Position numbers and translations under genes: made by a program. 64,000 nt of DNA from contig NZ_CP102951.1 of NCBI RefSeq assembly GCF_024741815.1, positions 4,106,001 through 4,170,000 of the forward strand. The letters run 5' to 3'. A model generated the notes under the pieces. It was not told the origin of the DNA. It did no database searches and saw only the letters and a program-made list of their open reading frames with translations. Each line of letters starts with the position of its first letter. Within the stretch, counting starts at the first letter, position 1. This stretch comes from Pseudomonas sp. LS1212. GTDB taxonomy: Bacteria > Pseudomonadota > Gammaproteobacteria > Pseudomonadales > Pseudomonadaceae. This document shows, piece after piece, positions 16,682 to 25,113 of this stretch.

Positions 16682-17347
16682 TCATTGGCCACGCTGACGG
16701 CCCAGCCACGTATGCAACTCGGGGAAACGCTCGATAGTCAATCGCGGCCCGTAGGCACTCAAGGCCTCGAGCGACAATGCTCCATAACCCACCGCCACCG
16801 AATCCATGCCGGCATTGCGCGCCATCAACAAATCGAATGACGAATCGCCGACCATCAAGGCCTGCGCCGGCTCGACCCGGCAATGCGCAAGAATTTGCTC
16901 AAGCATCAACGGATGCGGCTTGCCCTGAGTCTCGTCGGCCGCACGGGTGATATCGAAGTAATCTTCCCAGCCATGGGCCTTCAACACCCGGTCCAATCCG
17001 CGACGCGCCTTGCCAGTCGCCACCGCCAGGCGGTAACCGTCAGCCCGAAAAGCCTCCAGCGACTCAAGCACGCCAGGAAACAGCGGCGACGGCTCAGCCT
17101 CGAGGGCGATATAGCTGTCGGCATAATACTGACGAAAGGCTATCAGTCGTTCGTCGGAAATATCCGGATAAAGCGTGCGAATCGCTTCCGGCAACGCCAG
17201 GCCGATAATGCCCTTGATGGCGAGATCATCACGCTCGGGGTACCCGCTTTCGCGGGCCGCCACCTTCATTGCCTCGACGATACGCCCGATCGAGTCAGCC
17301 AAGGTGCCGTCCCAATCGAATATCAACAGCTTGTAATCAGGTAGCAC
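16682..17347 (-). CDS. HAD-IA family phosphatase, phosphoglycolate-phosphatase-like
   Basis: A 221-residue HAD hydrolase. Motif I is FDWDGTLADS (nucleophile and acid Asp), motif II/III is in VATGKARRGLDRVL, and motif IV is MVGDSSFDLLMARNAG. The helical cap between them (KGIIGLALPEAIRTLYP) places it in the Gph/PGMB-like subclass IA. The start is GTG and overlaps the end of rluC by 11 bases, so it is coupled to rluC. The rluC-HAD-sppA order is usual in pseudomonads. The substrate is unknown. Confidence 0.9.
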   Translation of the reverse strand: MLPDYKLLIFDWDGTLADSIGRIVEAMKVAARESGYPERDDLAIKGIIGLALPEAIRTLYPDISDERLIAFRQYYADSYIALEAEPSPLFPGVLESLEAFRADGYRLAVATGKARRGLDRVLKAHGWEDYFDITRAADETQGKPHPLMLEQILAHCRVEPAQALMVGDSSFDLLMARNAGMDSVAVGYGALSLEALSAYGPRLTIERFPELHTWLGRQRGQ

Positions 17348-18293
17348 TCAAACGCTCCACGGTCCTGGCCCACATTTCATCCACCGGCGCCTCGACCTTG
17401 AGTTCCCCGCCATCAGGCAGCGGAACGGTCAGGGCATAGGCATGCAGGAACAGGCGCTTGCCACCCAGGTCACGAATTTCCTTGGTGAAGTCCTCGTCAC
17501 CGTACTTGCTGTCGCCGGCAATACAGTGCCCGGCGTGCAGGGCGTGCACACGAATCTGGTGGGTACGGCCAGTGATGGGGCGTGCCTCGACCATGGTCGC
17601 GAATTCGCCGAAGCGCCGCAGCACGCGGAACACTGTCAGCGCCTCCTTGCCCTCCTCGTTCACCTCGACCATGCGCTCGCCGGAACGCAGGTTGCTCTTG
17701 AGCAACGGCGCGTTGACCTGCTTCTTGGCCGTAGCCCAATGGCCGCGCACCAGCGCCATGTAGCGCTTGTCGACACCATCGCCGCGCAAGGCCGCATGCA
17801 AATGGCGCAGCATGCTGCGTTTTTTGGCAATCATCAGCAGCCCGGAAGTATCACGATCCAGGCGGTGGACCAGCTCCAGCTCCTTGGCATCGGGGCGCAA
17901 CTGACGGAAGGCTTCGATCACGCCATAGTTCAGGCCGCTGCCACCGTGCACGGCGATCCCGGCCGGCTTGTTCAGCACGATCAGGGCCTTGTCTTCATAG
18001 ACAATTGCCGCCTCAAGGCGCTGCAACAAGCCCTGGGCCAAAGGCACCGGCTCGTCGCGCTCGGGCACGCGAACGGGCGGCACGCGAATGATGTCACCCG
18101 CCTGCAGCTTGTACTCGGGTTTGATCCGGCCCTTGTTCACCCGCACTTCGCCTTTGCGCAAGATGCGATAGATCAAGGTCTTGGGTACACCCTTGAGCGC
18201 GGTGAAGAGGAAATTATCGATTCGTTGGCCGGCAAGTTCCGGCGCAACCTCAAGCAGCTGGACGCCGGAGGTCGGGGGGGTATTAGTCGTCAT
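17337..18293 (-). CDS. rluC: 23S rRNA pseudouridine synthase RluC
   Basis: A 318-residue enzyme. The S4 RNA-binding domain is at about residues 20-85 (RIDNFLFTALKGVPKTLIYRIL, then EVRVNKGRI). The RluA-family catalytic Asp is in ELVHRLDRDTSGLLM. TGRTHQIRVHALHAGHCIAGD forms the conserved core. RluC modifies U955, U2504 and U2580 (E. coli numbers). It is divergent from rne across 752 bases, the conserved rluC-rne arrangement. Confidence 0.95.
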   Translation of the reverse strand: MTTNTPPTSGVQLLEVAPELAGQRIDNFLFTALKGVPKTLIYRILRKGEVRVNKGRIKPEYKLQAGDIIRVPPVRVPERDEPVPLAQGLLQRLEAAIVYEDKALIVLNKPAGIAVHGGSGLNYGVIEAFRQLRPDAKELELVHRLDRDTSGLLMIAKKRSMLRHLHAALRGDGVDKRYMALVRGHWATAKKQVNAPLLKSNLRSGERMVEVNEEGKEALTVFRVLRRFGEFATMVEARPITGRTHQIRVHALHAGHCIAGDSKYGDEDFTKEIRDLGGKRLFLHAYALTVPLPDGGELKVEAPVDEMWARTVERLSAT

Positions 18294-18321
18294 TGATCAA
18301 TCATAACAATTTTTTATGGAT

Positions 18322-18350
18322 TTGAAGCACTTAATGATTGCTGCTATAGT
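18322..18350 (+). promoter_or_regulatory. Sigma70-type promoter for rne
   Basis: TTGAAG (-35) and TATAGT (-10) are separated by exactly 17 bases. They point to rne and predict a start near 18357. No other box of this quality is seen between rluC and rne. Confidence 0.7.
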
Positions 18351-18356
18351 CGCGAA

Positions 18357-19045
18357 CGCCGCCATAAGCGGCTGGCCAGAGGATCAACGGCATTAGGCCG
18401 ACCCTGACCGACGCAATTCACGAGGACGCGAGGCCGTCCGACGGGGTTTTCGCCAGTTTACGGAATGCCTGAAATCGTAACCAGCGCGTATGAGAGAAGA
18501 CCGACAAAAGACAAGAAAAACGGTGTTTCTGCACTCACTTTCAGTTTTTTTTCGATGACCCATCACTCAGCGCAGTCGCTTTCACGCCATTCGGGCGAAT
18601 GCTTCGGAAACACAAAGCCTTAGCCATAATGCGCGATCTCCCAATCGGAGACCGCGATAAATGCCAACCCGTTGCGGATTCAGCGCGCGGCAGCACCCGA
18701 ATTATCAGGGATACGTGTAGGGTGGAGATGCACAACCGTCGGACCGTGTAGTACCGCGTCCTGTCGAGAAGCCACTTCTGGCCTCATCGCACAAGGCCCG
18801 GACTTGATCAAGACGCCTTGCCTGGCGTCCACGGCCGAAGGCTGATTCCTCCTCCTGACTGAGTGCTTTTGACACCACAGCAAGCAGGACGCGTCGTCGC
18901 GACTTCGCCCCACTGGTTCGCCAGGAGCAGGTGAACGTTGCTAGACACTGGAGCGGCAAGCCACTCCTGACGCACCTGACACCGACCGTGAGAAGTCGTG
19001 TGTGCCGAACGCCGTTTCCGGCAGCCCGGAAACCGACGGTACTAC
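18357..19045 (+). promoter_or_regulatory. Long 5' leader of rne, likely autoregulatory
   Basis: About 690 bases separate the predicted transcription start from the rne ATG, with no credible gene inside. RNase E of E. coli limits its own mRNA through hairpins in a 5' leader of about 360 bases; the longer region here probably does the same, which is inference. A visible hairpin is GCGATCTCC / GGAGACCGC near 18633-18655. The stretch 18530-18552 is T-rich after a CTTTCAG segment but lacks a stem and is not called a terminator. Confidence 0.55.
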
Positions 19046-22000
19046 ATGAAAAGAATGCTGATTAACGCGACTCAACCCGAAGAGTTGCGTGTTGCTCTGG
19101 TAGACGGCCAACGTCTCTACGACCTGGATATCGAATCCGGCGCTCGCGAGCAGAAAAAGGCCAACATCTACAAAGGCCGGATCACGCGCATCGAACCAAG
19201 CCTTGAGGCTGCCTTTGTCGATTTTGGCTCTGAGCGCCATGGCTTCCTTCCCCTGAAGGAAATCTCCCGCGAATACTTCAAGAAATCCCCCGAAGGCCGC
19301 GTCAACATCAAGGACGTCCTGAGCGAAGGCCAGGAAGTCATCGTCCAGGTCGAAAAAGAAGAACGTGGCAACAAGGGCGCAGCCCTGACCACCTTCATCA
19401 GCCTGGCTGGCCGCTACCTGGTCCTGATGCCGAACAACCCGCGTGCCGGCGGCATCTCGCGCCGCATTGAAGGCGAAGAGCGCAACGAGCTGCGCGAAGC
19501 CCTCAATGGCCTGGTCGCCCCTGCCGACATGGGCCTGATCGTGCGCACTGCCGGCCTTGGCCGCAGCAGCGAAGAAATGCAGTGGGACCTGGATTACCTG
19601 CTGCAGCTCTGGACCGCGATCAAGGAAGCCTCCCTGGACCGCTCCGCGCCTTTCCTGATCTATCAGGAAAGCAACGTGATCATTCGCGCTATCCGCGACT
19701 ACCTGCGCCAGGACATCGGCGAAGTGCTGATCGACAGCATCGAAGCCCAGGAAGAAGCCCTGACGTTCATCCGCCAGGTGATGCCGCAGTACGCCAGCAA
19801 GATCAAGCTGTATGAAGACAGCGTTCCGCTGTTCAACCGCTTCCAGATCGAAAGCCAGATCGAAACCGCCTTCCAGCGTGTGGTCGAGCTGCCATCGGGC
19901 GGTTCGATCGTGATCGACCCGACCGAAGCCCTGGTGTCCATCGACATCAACTCGGCGCGCGCCACCAAAGGCAGCGACATCGAAGAAACCGCCCTGCAGA
20001 CCAACCTGGAAGCGGCCGAAGAAATCGCTCGCCAGCTGCGCCTGCGTGACATCGGCGGCCTGATCGTGATCGACTTCATCGACATGACTCCGGCCAAGAA
20101 CCAGCGCGCCGTGGAAGAAAAAGTCCGCGAATGCCTGGAAGCCGACCGTGCCCGCGTTCAAGTGGGTCGCATCTCGCGCTTCGGCCTGCTGGAAATGTCC
20201 CGTCAGCGCCTGCGTCCATCGCTGGGCGAAAGCAGCGGCATCGTCTGCCCGCGCTGCAGCGGCACCGGCATCATCCGTGACGTCGAGTCCCTGTCGCTGG
20301 CCATCCTGCGCCTGATCGAAGAAGAAGCCCTGAAGGACCGCACTGCCGAAGTCCGTGCCCAGGTGCCGATCCCGGTTGCCGCGTTCCTGCTCAACGAAAA
20401 GCGCAACTCGATCACCAAGATCGAACTGCGCACCCGCGCCCGTATCGTCATTCTGCCGAACGACCACCTCGAAACGCCGCACTTCGAAGTGCAACGCCTG
20501 CGTGACGACAGCCCGGAAGCCCAGACCAGCCAGTCCAGCTACGAAATCGCTGCCGCTGAAGTCGAGGAAACCCCGCCAGTGGCCGCCACTCGCACCCTGG
20601 TTCGCCAGGAAGCGGCAGTCAAGACTGCGCCGGCCCGCACCTCCGCGCCGGTTCCGGCCACGCCAGAACCTACGGTCGCTCCCGCACCCGCCCCTGTTCA
20701 CGCCGAGCCCAGCCTGTTCAAGGGCCTGGTGAAGTCGCTGGTCAGCCTGTTTGCAGGCAAGCAAGAGCCGGTCGCACCTGTCGTGGTCGAGAAGCCTGCC
20801 ACCAGCGAGCGTCCACCACGCAACGAAGAGCGTCGCAGCGGTCGTCAGCAGAGCCGTAGCCGCAATGGCCGTCGCGAGGAAGATCGCAAGCCACGCGAAG
20901 AACGCGCCCCACGTGAAGAACGTGCACCGCGCGAAGCCCGCGAGGAAGCGCCGGCCCGCGAAGAGCGTGCACCACGTCCGCCACGCGAAGAACGCACACC
21001 ACGTGCCCCTCGCGAAGAACGCCGCCCACGCGATGAGCGTCCGGTTCGCGAACTGCGCGAGCCTCTGGATGCCGCTGCACCCGTCGAGCGTGAAGAGCGT
21101 GCGCCGCGTGAAGAACGCGCACCACGGGAAGAGCGTGCACCGCGTGAAGAACGCGCACCACGCGAAGAACGTGCACCGCGTGAAGAGCGCGCCCCACGGG
21201 AAGAGCGTCAGCCACGCCCGCCACGCGAAGAGCGTCAGCCTCGCGCCGAGCAGGCCGCAGTCACTGCCGAAGAAACCCTGCCGAACGAAGAACTGCTGCA
21301 GGAAGAGACCGAGGGCGCCGATGGCGAACGTCCACGTCGTCGTTCCCGCGGTCAGCGTCGTCGCAGCAACCGTCGTGAGCGTCAGCGTGATGCCAACGGC
21401 AACGTGGTCGAAGGCTCGGAAGAAAGCGGTGAAGAGTTCGCCGCCGACCTGGCTGCCGGCCTTGCGGTAACCGCCGCCGTTGCCAGCAGCACCATCAGCG
21501 CGCCTGCCGAAGCCGAGGCCAACCGCCAGGCCGAAGTGGCAACCGCAGCCACCGAGCCAAGCGTTGAGCTGGTTGCACCGGCCGTTGAAGCGGTCAGCGA
21601 ACCGGCACCGGTCGAAGTCGCGCCAGCGGTCGAAGCAGAACCTGTTCGCCAGCCTGAAGTGCACGCTGAAGTCGCTGTGGCGCCTGTGGTTGAACAGCCG
21701 GTCGCACCCGCCGCCGACGTGGTCGAGCCGCTGACTGCCGAGCAAGCCATTGCACCGGTCGTGGAAATCGCTCCGACGCCAATCAAGGCTGCCGTGGTGG
21801 AAGAAACCTTGGCACCCGTGGTCGAAGCCGAGCCTGTGGTTCAGGCGCCTGTCGTGGAAGCTGCACCTGCGGTTGAAGCACCGGCCGTAGAACCCGCCCC
21901 GGTCGAAGCAGCTCCAGCCATCGTGTTGACCGCGAGTGGTCGCGCACCGAACGACCCACGTGAAGTGCGTCGCCGCCGTCTGGCCAAGGAAGCCGAACTG

Positions 22001-22207
22001 GCTGCTGCTGCAGCTGCCGCACCGGTTGCCGAAGCCACGGCTGAAAGCCCGGCTGTAGAACAAGCTGCTGCACCAGAAACGGTCGAGCACGCTGCAACTG
22101 AAACCTCCGCACCGGTGATCGACGAGAACCTGCGCTCGGTTGAAGAAGTGGCAGAGCAACACCCTGAAGCCCTGGAAGAAAGCAAAGAGCCTAAACCGCT
22201 CGCCTGA
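19046..22207 (+). CDS. rne: Ribonuclease E with REER-repeat scaffold
   Basis: A 1053-residue endoribonuclease, core of the RNA degradosome. The start MKRMLINATQPEELRVAL is the family N-terminus. The S1 domain lies near residues 36-120. The catalytic metal-binding Asp residues are in the SIDINSA and IVIDFIDM motifs, and the Zn-link cysteines are Cys401 and Cys404 (CPRCSGTG), which hold the tetramer. From about residue 520 the chain is disordered scaffold: an arginine-rich tract (about 610-733) with roughly 13 REER units, at first irregular and then REERAP in perfect six-residue tandem, a second Arg-rich patch (RRRSRGQRRRSNRRERQRD), a long Ala/Pro/Val/Glu tract, and a terminal APNDPREVRRRR motif. 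REER repeats and an NDPR motif are described, as I recall, for P. aeruginosa RNase E. Confidence 0.96.
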   Translation: MKRMLINATQPEELRVALVDGQRLYDLDIESGAREQKKANIYKGRITRIEPSLEAAFVDFGSERHGFLPLKEISREYFKKSPEGRVNIKDVLSEGQEVIVQVEKEERGNKGAALTTFISLAGRYLVLMPNNPRAGGISRRIEGEERNELREALNGLVAPADMGLIVRTAGLGRSSEEMQWDLDYLLQLWTAIKEASLDRSAPFLIYQESNVIIRAIRDYLRQDIGEVLIDSIEAQEEALTFIRQVMPQYASKIKLYEDSVPLFNRFQIESQIETAFQRVVELPSGGSIVIDPTEALVSIDINSARATKGSDIEETALQTNLEAAEEIARQLRLRDIGGLIVIDFIDMTPAKNQRAVEEKVRECLEADRARVQVGRISRFGLLEMSRQRLRPSLGESSGIVCPRCSGTGIIRDVESLSLAILRLIEEEALKDRTAEVRAQVPIPVAAFLLNEKRNSITKIELRTRARIVILPNDHLETPHFEVQRLRDDSPEAQTSQSSYEIAAAEVEETPPVAATRTLVRQEAAVKTAPARTSAPVPATPEPTVAPAPAPVHAEPSLFKGLVKSLVSLFAGKQEPVAPVVVEKPATSERPPRNEERRSGRQQSRSRNGRREEDRKPREERAPREERAPREAREEAPAREERAPRPPREERTPRAPREERRPRDERPVRELREPLDAAAPVEREERAPREERAPREERAPREERAPREERAPREERAPREERQPRPPREERQPRAEQAAVTAEETLPNEELLQEETEGADGERPRRRSRGQRRRSNRRERQRDANGNVVEGSEESGEEFAADLAAGLAVTAAVASSTISAPAEAEANRQAEVATAATEPSVELVAPAVEAVSEPAPVEVAPAVEAEPVRQPEVHAEVAVAPVVEQPVAPAADVVEPLTAEQAIAPVVEIAPTPIKAAVVEETLAPVVEAEPVVQAPVVEAAPAVEAPAVEPAPVEAAPAIVLTASGRAPNDPREVRRRRLAKEAELAAAAAAAPVAEATAESPAVEQAAAPETVEHAATETSAPVIDENLRSVEEVAEQHPEALEESKEPKPLA
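21089..21213 (+). repeat. 18-bp tandem repeat coding REERAP in rne
   Basis: Seven consecutive REER units at 18-base spacing, six reading REERAP and the last REERQP. Codons vary between units (CGTGAAGAGCGTGCG against CGCGAAGAACGTGCA), so the array is not a single recent slippage product. It is flanked by looser REER units from about 20873 and up to about 21245. Confidence 0.9.
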
Positions 22208-22221
22208 TTTCAACGGCCGAT

Positions 22222-22260
22222 AAAAAGCCCCGCCTGCTGATGCAGGCGGGGCTTTTTTTA
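22222..22260 (+). terminator. Bidirectional terminator after rne
   Basis: AAAAAGCCCCGCCTGC, loop, GCAGGCGGGGCTTTTTTT. It is a long GC stem with A- and T-runs, between convergent rne and the MobA-like gene, so it serves both. Confidence 0.92.
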
Positions 22261-22266
22261 TATCTG

Positions 22267-22857
22267 CTATTTCTCGAAATTCAGTGCCGCAGGTGTATCC
22301 ACATCCCGGATAACGCCGGGGTCTTCGACGCCGATCACCTGCAGATTGCTCGCATCGAACAGATGCCGACCACCACGATCACCCGACAGTGCCGCCAACC
22401 TCCTCGCGAACGAACGCCCGAAACCGACCGGATGCCCATACTCACCGGCATAGTCGGCCACGCTGATCTTCTCGTCGGTAATGGAGGCTGCTATTTGAGC
22501 GATTGTTTGCGGCGCAATGAACGGCATATCCCCGAGCAACACCAACCAGCCTGCCTGATCGAAGCTCGCCCGCACAGCCGCAGCGATGGAATCCCCCATT
22601 CCAGGAGAATCGAGGGTCAACACCTCGCAGCCGTATGCCCGCGCCAACGCGATGACCTCGCTGCGCTCCGGTCGGGTGACCAGCAGCCGCCGCCCGACCA
22701 CCCCTTGCAGATTGACCAGGACTTGCTCCAGCAACGGTCGCTCCCGGCCATCCAGGCCTCGACAATTCGCCATCAGCTTATCCTGCCCGGCCCCCGCCGC
22801 CGCCTGGAATCGACTCCCCTGCCCGGCCGCCAGAATCACCGCACAAATGTCTTCCAT
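22267..22857 (-). CDS. MobA/MocA-like nucleotidyltransferase
   Basis: A 196-residue NTP-transferase-fold protein with the signature AVILAAGQGSRF at the N-terminus, VTRPERSEVIALA, LLGDMPF and GHPVGFGRSF. This is the NTP_transf_3 group that includes MobA (GMP to molybdopterin) and MocA (CMP to molybdopterin). PCD/GCD-type details do not let me choose between them. The ATG at 22857 follows GGAGGTGAAG. In P. aeruginosa, from memory, rne and murB are direct neighbours, so this gene is an extra insertion in the order. It may serve a molybdenum hydroxylase encoded elsewhere. Confidence 0.82.
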   Translation of the reverse strand: MEDICAVILAAGQGSRFQAAAGAGQDKLMANCRGLDGRERPLLEQVLVNLQGVVGRRLLVTRPERSEVIALARAYGCEVLTLDSPGMGDSIAAAVRASFDQAGWLVLLGDMPFIAPQTIAQIAASITDEKISVADYAGEYGHPVGFGRSFARRLAALSGDRGGRHLFDASNLQVIGVEDPGVIRDVDTPAALNFEK

Positions 22858-22900
22858 CAGTTCTTCACCTCCTGCCGGCCTGTTACGACAACCATCAGAC

Positions 22901-23920
22901 TCAGTACAGGTTCGGCTCCATTTCCAGATGCACGCCAAAGCGCTCGGCGATGTCGGCCTGAATCCGTTGCGCCAGTCGGTGCAACTGCCCGCCGCTGGCA
23001 TTGCCGTAGTTGACCAGTACCAGCGATTGCAGACAGTGAACGCCGGCATCGCCATCACGATAACCCTTCCAGCCAGCCTGCTCGATAAGCCAGCCAGCAG
23101 CCAGTTTCATCTGACCGCCAGCCTGTGGATAAGCCACCAGCCCCGGGTGCTTGAGCTTGATAGCGGCTGCCAGTGCGGCAGCGACCACCGGGTTCTTGAA
23201 GAAACTCCCGGCATTGCCCAGCTCGACAGGGTCTGGCAACTTTTCCCGACGAATACTGCAGATGGCCTGGCTGACATCTCGTGGCGAAGGCTGATCGATG
23301 CCCTGATCGGTCAATCGCTGGCGCACCGGACCGTAGTCCAGGTGCAGATGGGCCACTCGATCAAGCGAGAAGCGCACCCGCAGGATCAACCAACGACCGG
23401 CTTCGCGCTTGAACACGCTGTCGCGGTATTCGAAGGCGCACTCCTCGAGCCCGAACTCGCGCAACTCGCCGGTCTGGCGATCCAGCGCGGTAAGCCCGCT
23501 GAACACATCCTTGATCTCGACCCCATAGGCGCCGATATTCTGCATCGGTGCCGCGCCGACGGTGCCAGGAATCAGGCTGAGGTTTTCCAGCCCCGACAAC
23601 CCGTGTTCCAGGCTCCATTGCACGAAGGGGTGCCACGGTTCACCGGCTTCAGCCTCGACAATCACTCGCGTGCCGTCATCGCTGAGCACATGGATGCCGC
23701 GGCTGGCCATGCGCAGCACCAAGGCCTGCACGTCGCCGGTCAACAGCAGGTTGCTGCCGCCGCCGATCACCAGCAAGGGAATCGGCAGCTGCGCCGCATG
23801 CGCCAGCGCCTGGCGAACGTCGTCATCGCTATGGGCCTCGGCAAAAAACCTGGCCTTAACGTCGATCCCGAAGGTGTTGTAAGGCTTGAGCGATACCTGC
23901 GACTGCACCTGTATGCTCAT
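22901..23920 (-). CDS. murB: UDP-N-acetylenolpyruvoylglucosamine reductase
   Basis: A 339-residue FAD enzyme that makes UDP-MurNAc. YNTFGIDVKARFFAEA at the N-terminus, the FAD-binding VIGGGSNLLLTGD, GLSGLENLSLIPGTVGAAPMQNIGAYG and the proton-donor Ser in LGNAGSFFKNPVV are in family order, of the longer type I class. The ATG overlaps the stop of the truncated phosphatase gene as ATGA. Confidence 0.96.
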   Translation of the reverse strand: MSIQVQSQVSLKPYNTFGIDVKARFFAEAHSDDDVRQALAHAAQLPIPLLVIGGGSNLLLTGDVQALVLRMASRGIHVLSDDGTRVIVEAEAGEPWHPFVQWSLEHGLSGLENLSLIPGTVGAAPMQNIGAYGVEIKDVFSGLTALDRQTGELREFGLEECAFEYRDSVFKREAGRWLILRVRFSLDRVAHLHLDYGPVRQRLTDQGIDQPSPRDVSQAICSIRREKLPDPVELGNAGSFFKNPVVAAALAAAIKLKHPGLVAYPQAGGQMKLAAGWLIEQAGWKGYRDGDAGVHCLQSLVLVNYGNASGGQLHRLAQRIQADIAERFGVHLEMEPNLY

Positions 23921-24132
23921 AAGCGGCCTTGCTGCGACGAATCGTAGCCACGCAATTGCGCGGCCCTGCGGGTCCGGGTGTCCGGCGCTTTGCCGACATG
24001 CCAGTCGCCTGTGCCGGCCGAGGCCACCTCGATTCGATCATCCAGGCCCGCCGCCTTCAGCTGATGACGCAACACGCCTTCGGCCGTCGGTGAGCGACAG
24101 ATATTGCCCAGGCAAACAAACAGAACCCGCAT
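23917..24132 (-). pseudogene. Truncated low-molecular-weight protein tyrosine phosphatase
   Basis: This 71-codon reading begins like a normal LMW-PTP: MRVLFVCLGNICRSPTAEGV with the complete CX5R phosphate loop (Cys7 to Arg13), then EVASAGTGDWHVGKAPDTR. It stops at RGYDSSQQGRL, whereas family members run to about 154 residues and need the DP-x-Y general-acid Asp near residue 120, which is missing. The start overlaps the kdsB stop and the stop overlaps the murB start, both as ATGA, so the operon architecture is intact around an internal loss of about 80 codons. The terminal GRL may be the original C-terminus, implying an in-frame deletion. It is unlikely to be an active phosphatase. A sequencing or assembly fault cannot be excluded. 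Confidence 0.8.
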
Positions 24133-24896
24133 CAAGCCTCCAGCAAGCGCCGCACGCGCTCAAGGTCTTCGGGGGTGTCGACACCGCCCGGAGGCGATTG
24201 CACAGCATCGGCGACATGGATACGCACGCCGTGCCAGAGCGCACGCAGCTGCTCCAGCGACTCAGTGTTTTCCAGCCAGCAGGGACCCCAGCTGACGAAG
24301 TCATGCAGAAAGCCCGCACGGTAGGCGTAGATGCCAATGTGCCGACGGTAGGGGACGCCAGCCGGCAGCGTCTCGCGGGTTTTCGCGAAGTCATCGCGCG
24401 CCCACGGCAATGGTGCACGGCTGAAGGTCAACGCCAGCCCGTCGAGGTCAGCGACAACCTTGACCACGTTCGGATTGAACAGAAATTCAACGTCATCAAT
24501 GGGTTCGGCCAGGGTCGCAATGCCGGCTACGGCATGGGCGGCCAGGTTGGCGGCGACCTGATCGATCACGACCGGTGGAATCATTGGCTCGTCGCCCTGG
24601 ACATTGACGACGATTGCATCGGCGGCCAATCCCAGTTGCGCGGCGACTTCGGCCAGGCGGTCGGTGCCGGAGTTATGGTCTTCGCGGGTCATCACCACTT
24701 CGGCGCCGAAACCCTGGCAAGCCTCGAAGATCCGTGCATCATCAGTGGCCACGACAACCCGCTCGGCAGCGCTTTTGCGTGCCTGCTCCCAGACATGCTG
24801 GACCATCGGCTTGCCCGCGATCAACTTCAACGGTTTGCCGGGGAAGCGGCTGGAACCGAAGCGGGCCGGAATCACAACGGTAAATGCTGCACTCAT
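24132..24896 (-). CDS. kdsB: 3-deoxy-manno-octulosonate cytidylyltransferase
   Basis: A 254-residue CMP-Kdo synthetase for lipopolysaccharide core. VVIPARFGSSRFPGKPL at the N-terminus, VVVATDDARI, VNVQGDEPMIPP (metal Asp) and HIGIYAYRAGFL are typical. The ATG overlaps the Trm112-like stop by four bases and the stop overlaps the phosphatase remnant. It is in the lpxK-Trm112-kdsB-murB operon. Confidence 0.96.
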   Translation of the reverse strand: MSAAFTVVIPARFGSSRFPGKPLKLIAGKPMVQHVWEQARKSAAERVVVATDDARIFEACQGFGAEVVMTREDHNSGTDRLAEVAAQLGLAADAIVVNVQGDEPMIPPVVIDQVAANLAAHAVAGIATLAEPIDDVEFLFNPNVVKVVADLDGLALTFSRAPLPWARDDFAKTRETLPAGVPYRRHIGIYAYRAGFLHDFVSWGPCWLENTESLEQLRALWHGVRIHVADAVQSPPGGVDTPEDLERVRRLLEA

Positions 24897-25078
24897 TTAT
24901 CCAGGCGCTCATCATCGGTCAGAGTGCGTGCTTCGCTTTCCAGCATGACCGGAATGCCGTCGCGGATCGGGTACGCGAGACCTGCGCCCTTGCTGATCAG
25001 CTCGGTTTTATCGGCGCTGAGCTTGAGCGGGCCCTTGGTGATCGGGCAGGCCAGGATATCGAGCAGTTTGGTGTCCAT
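24893..25078 (-). CDS. Trm112-like protein (YcaR type)
   Basis: A 61-residue protein with the Trm112/UPF0434 pattern MDTKLLDILACPITKGPL and AYPIRDGIPVMLESEAR. Only one cysteine remains of the eukaryotic zinc set, which is normal for the bacterial form. It lies between lpxK and kdsB as in most gammaproteobacteria; the precise role is unclear. Confidence 0.92.
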   Translation of the reverse strand: MDTKLLDILACPITKGPLKLSADKTELISKGAGLAYPIRDGIPVMLESEARTLTDDERLDK

Positions 25079-25113
25079 GGAGAAATCCTCAGGCGTAGAG
25101 CAATTAAGACAGT

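Noticed and set aside
18525..18560. T-run in the rne leader as a terminator/attenuator
   Set aside because: CAGTTTTTTTTC has no stable GC stem directly upstream.
20873..21245. Short regular repeats considered as a CRISPR array
   Set aside because: Period is 18 bases with no unique spacers; it codes REERAP within rne.
18941..22213. A 1090-codon open reading on the minus strand opposite rne
   Set aside because: It is antisense to a certain gene, rich in Phe, Gly, Arg and Ala as expected from the reverse of GC-rich codons, and has no start signal or family match.
23856..24041. An alternative minus-strand frame continuing past the phosphatase stop, as a programmed frameshift
   Set aside because: The other frame does not resemble the missing phosphatase half and runs into murB, so recoding would not restore the protein.
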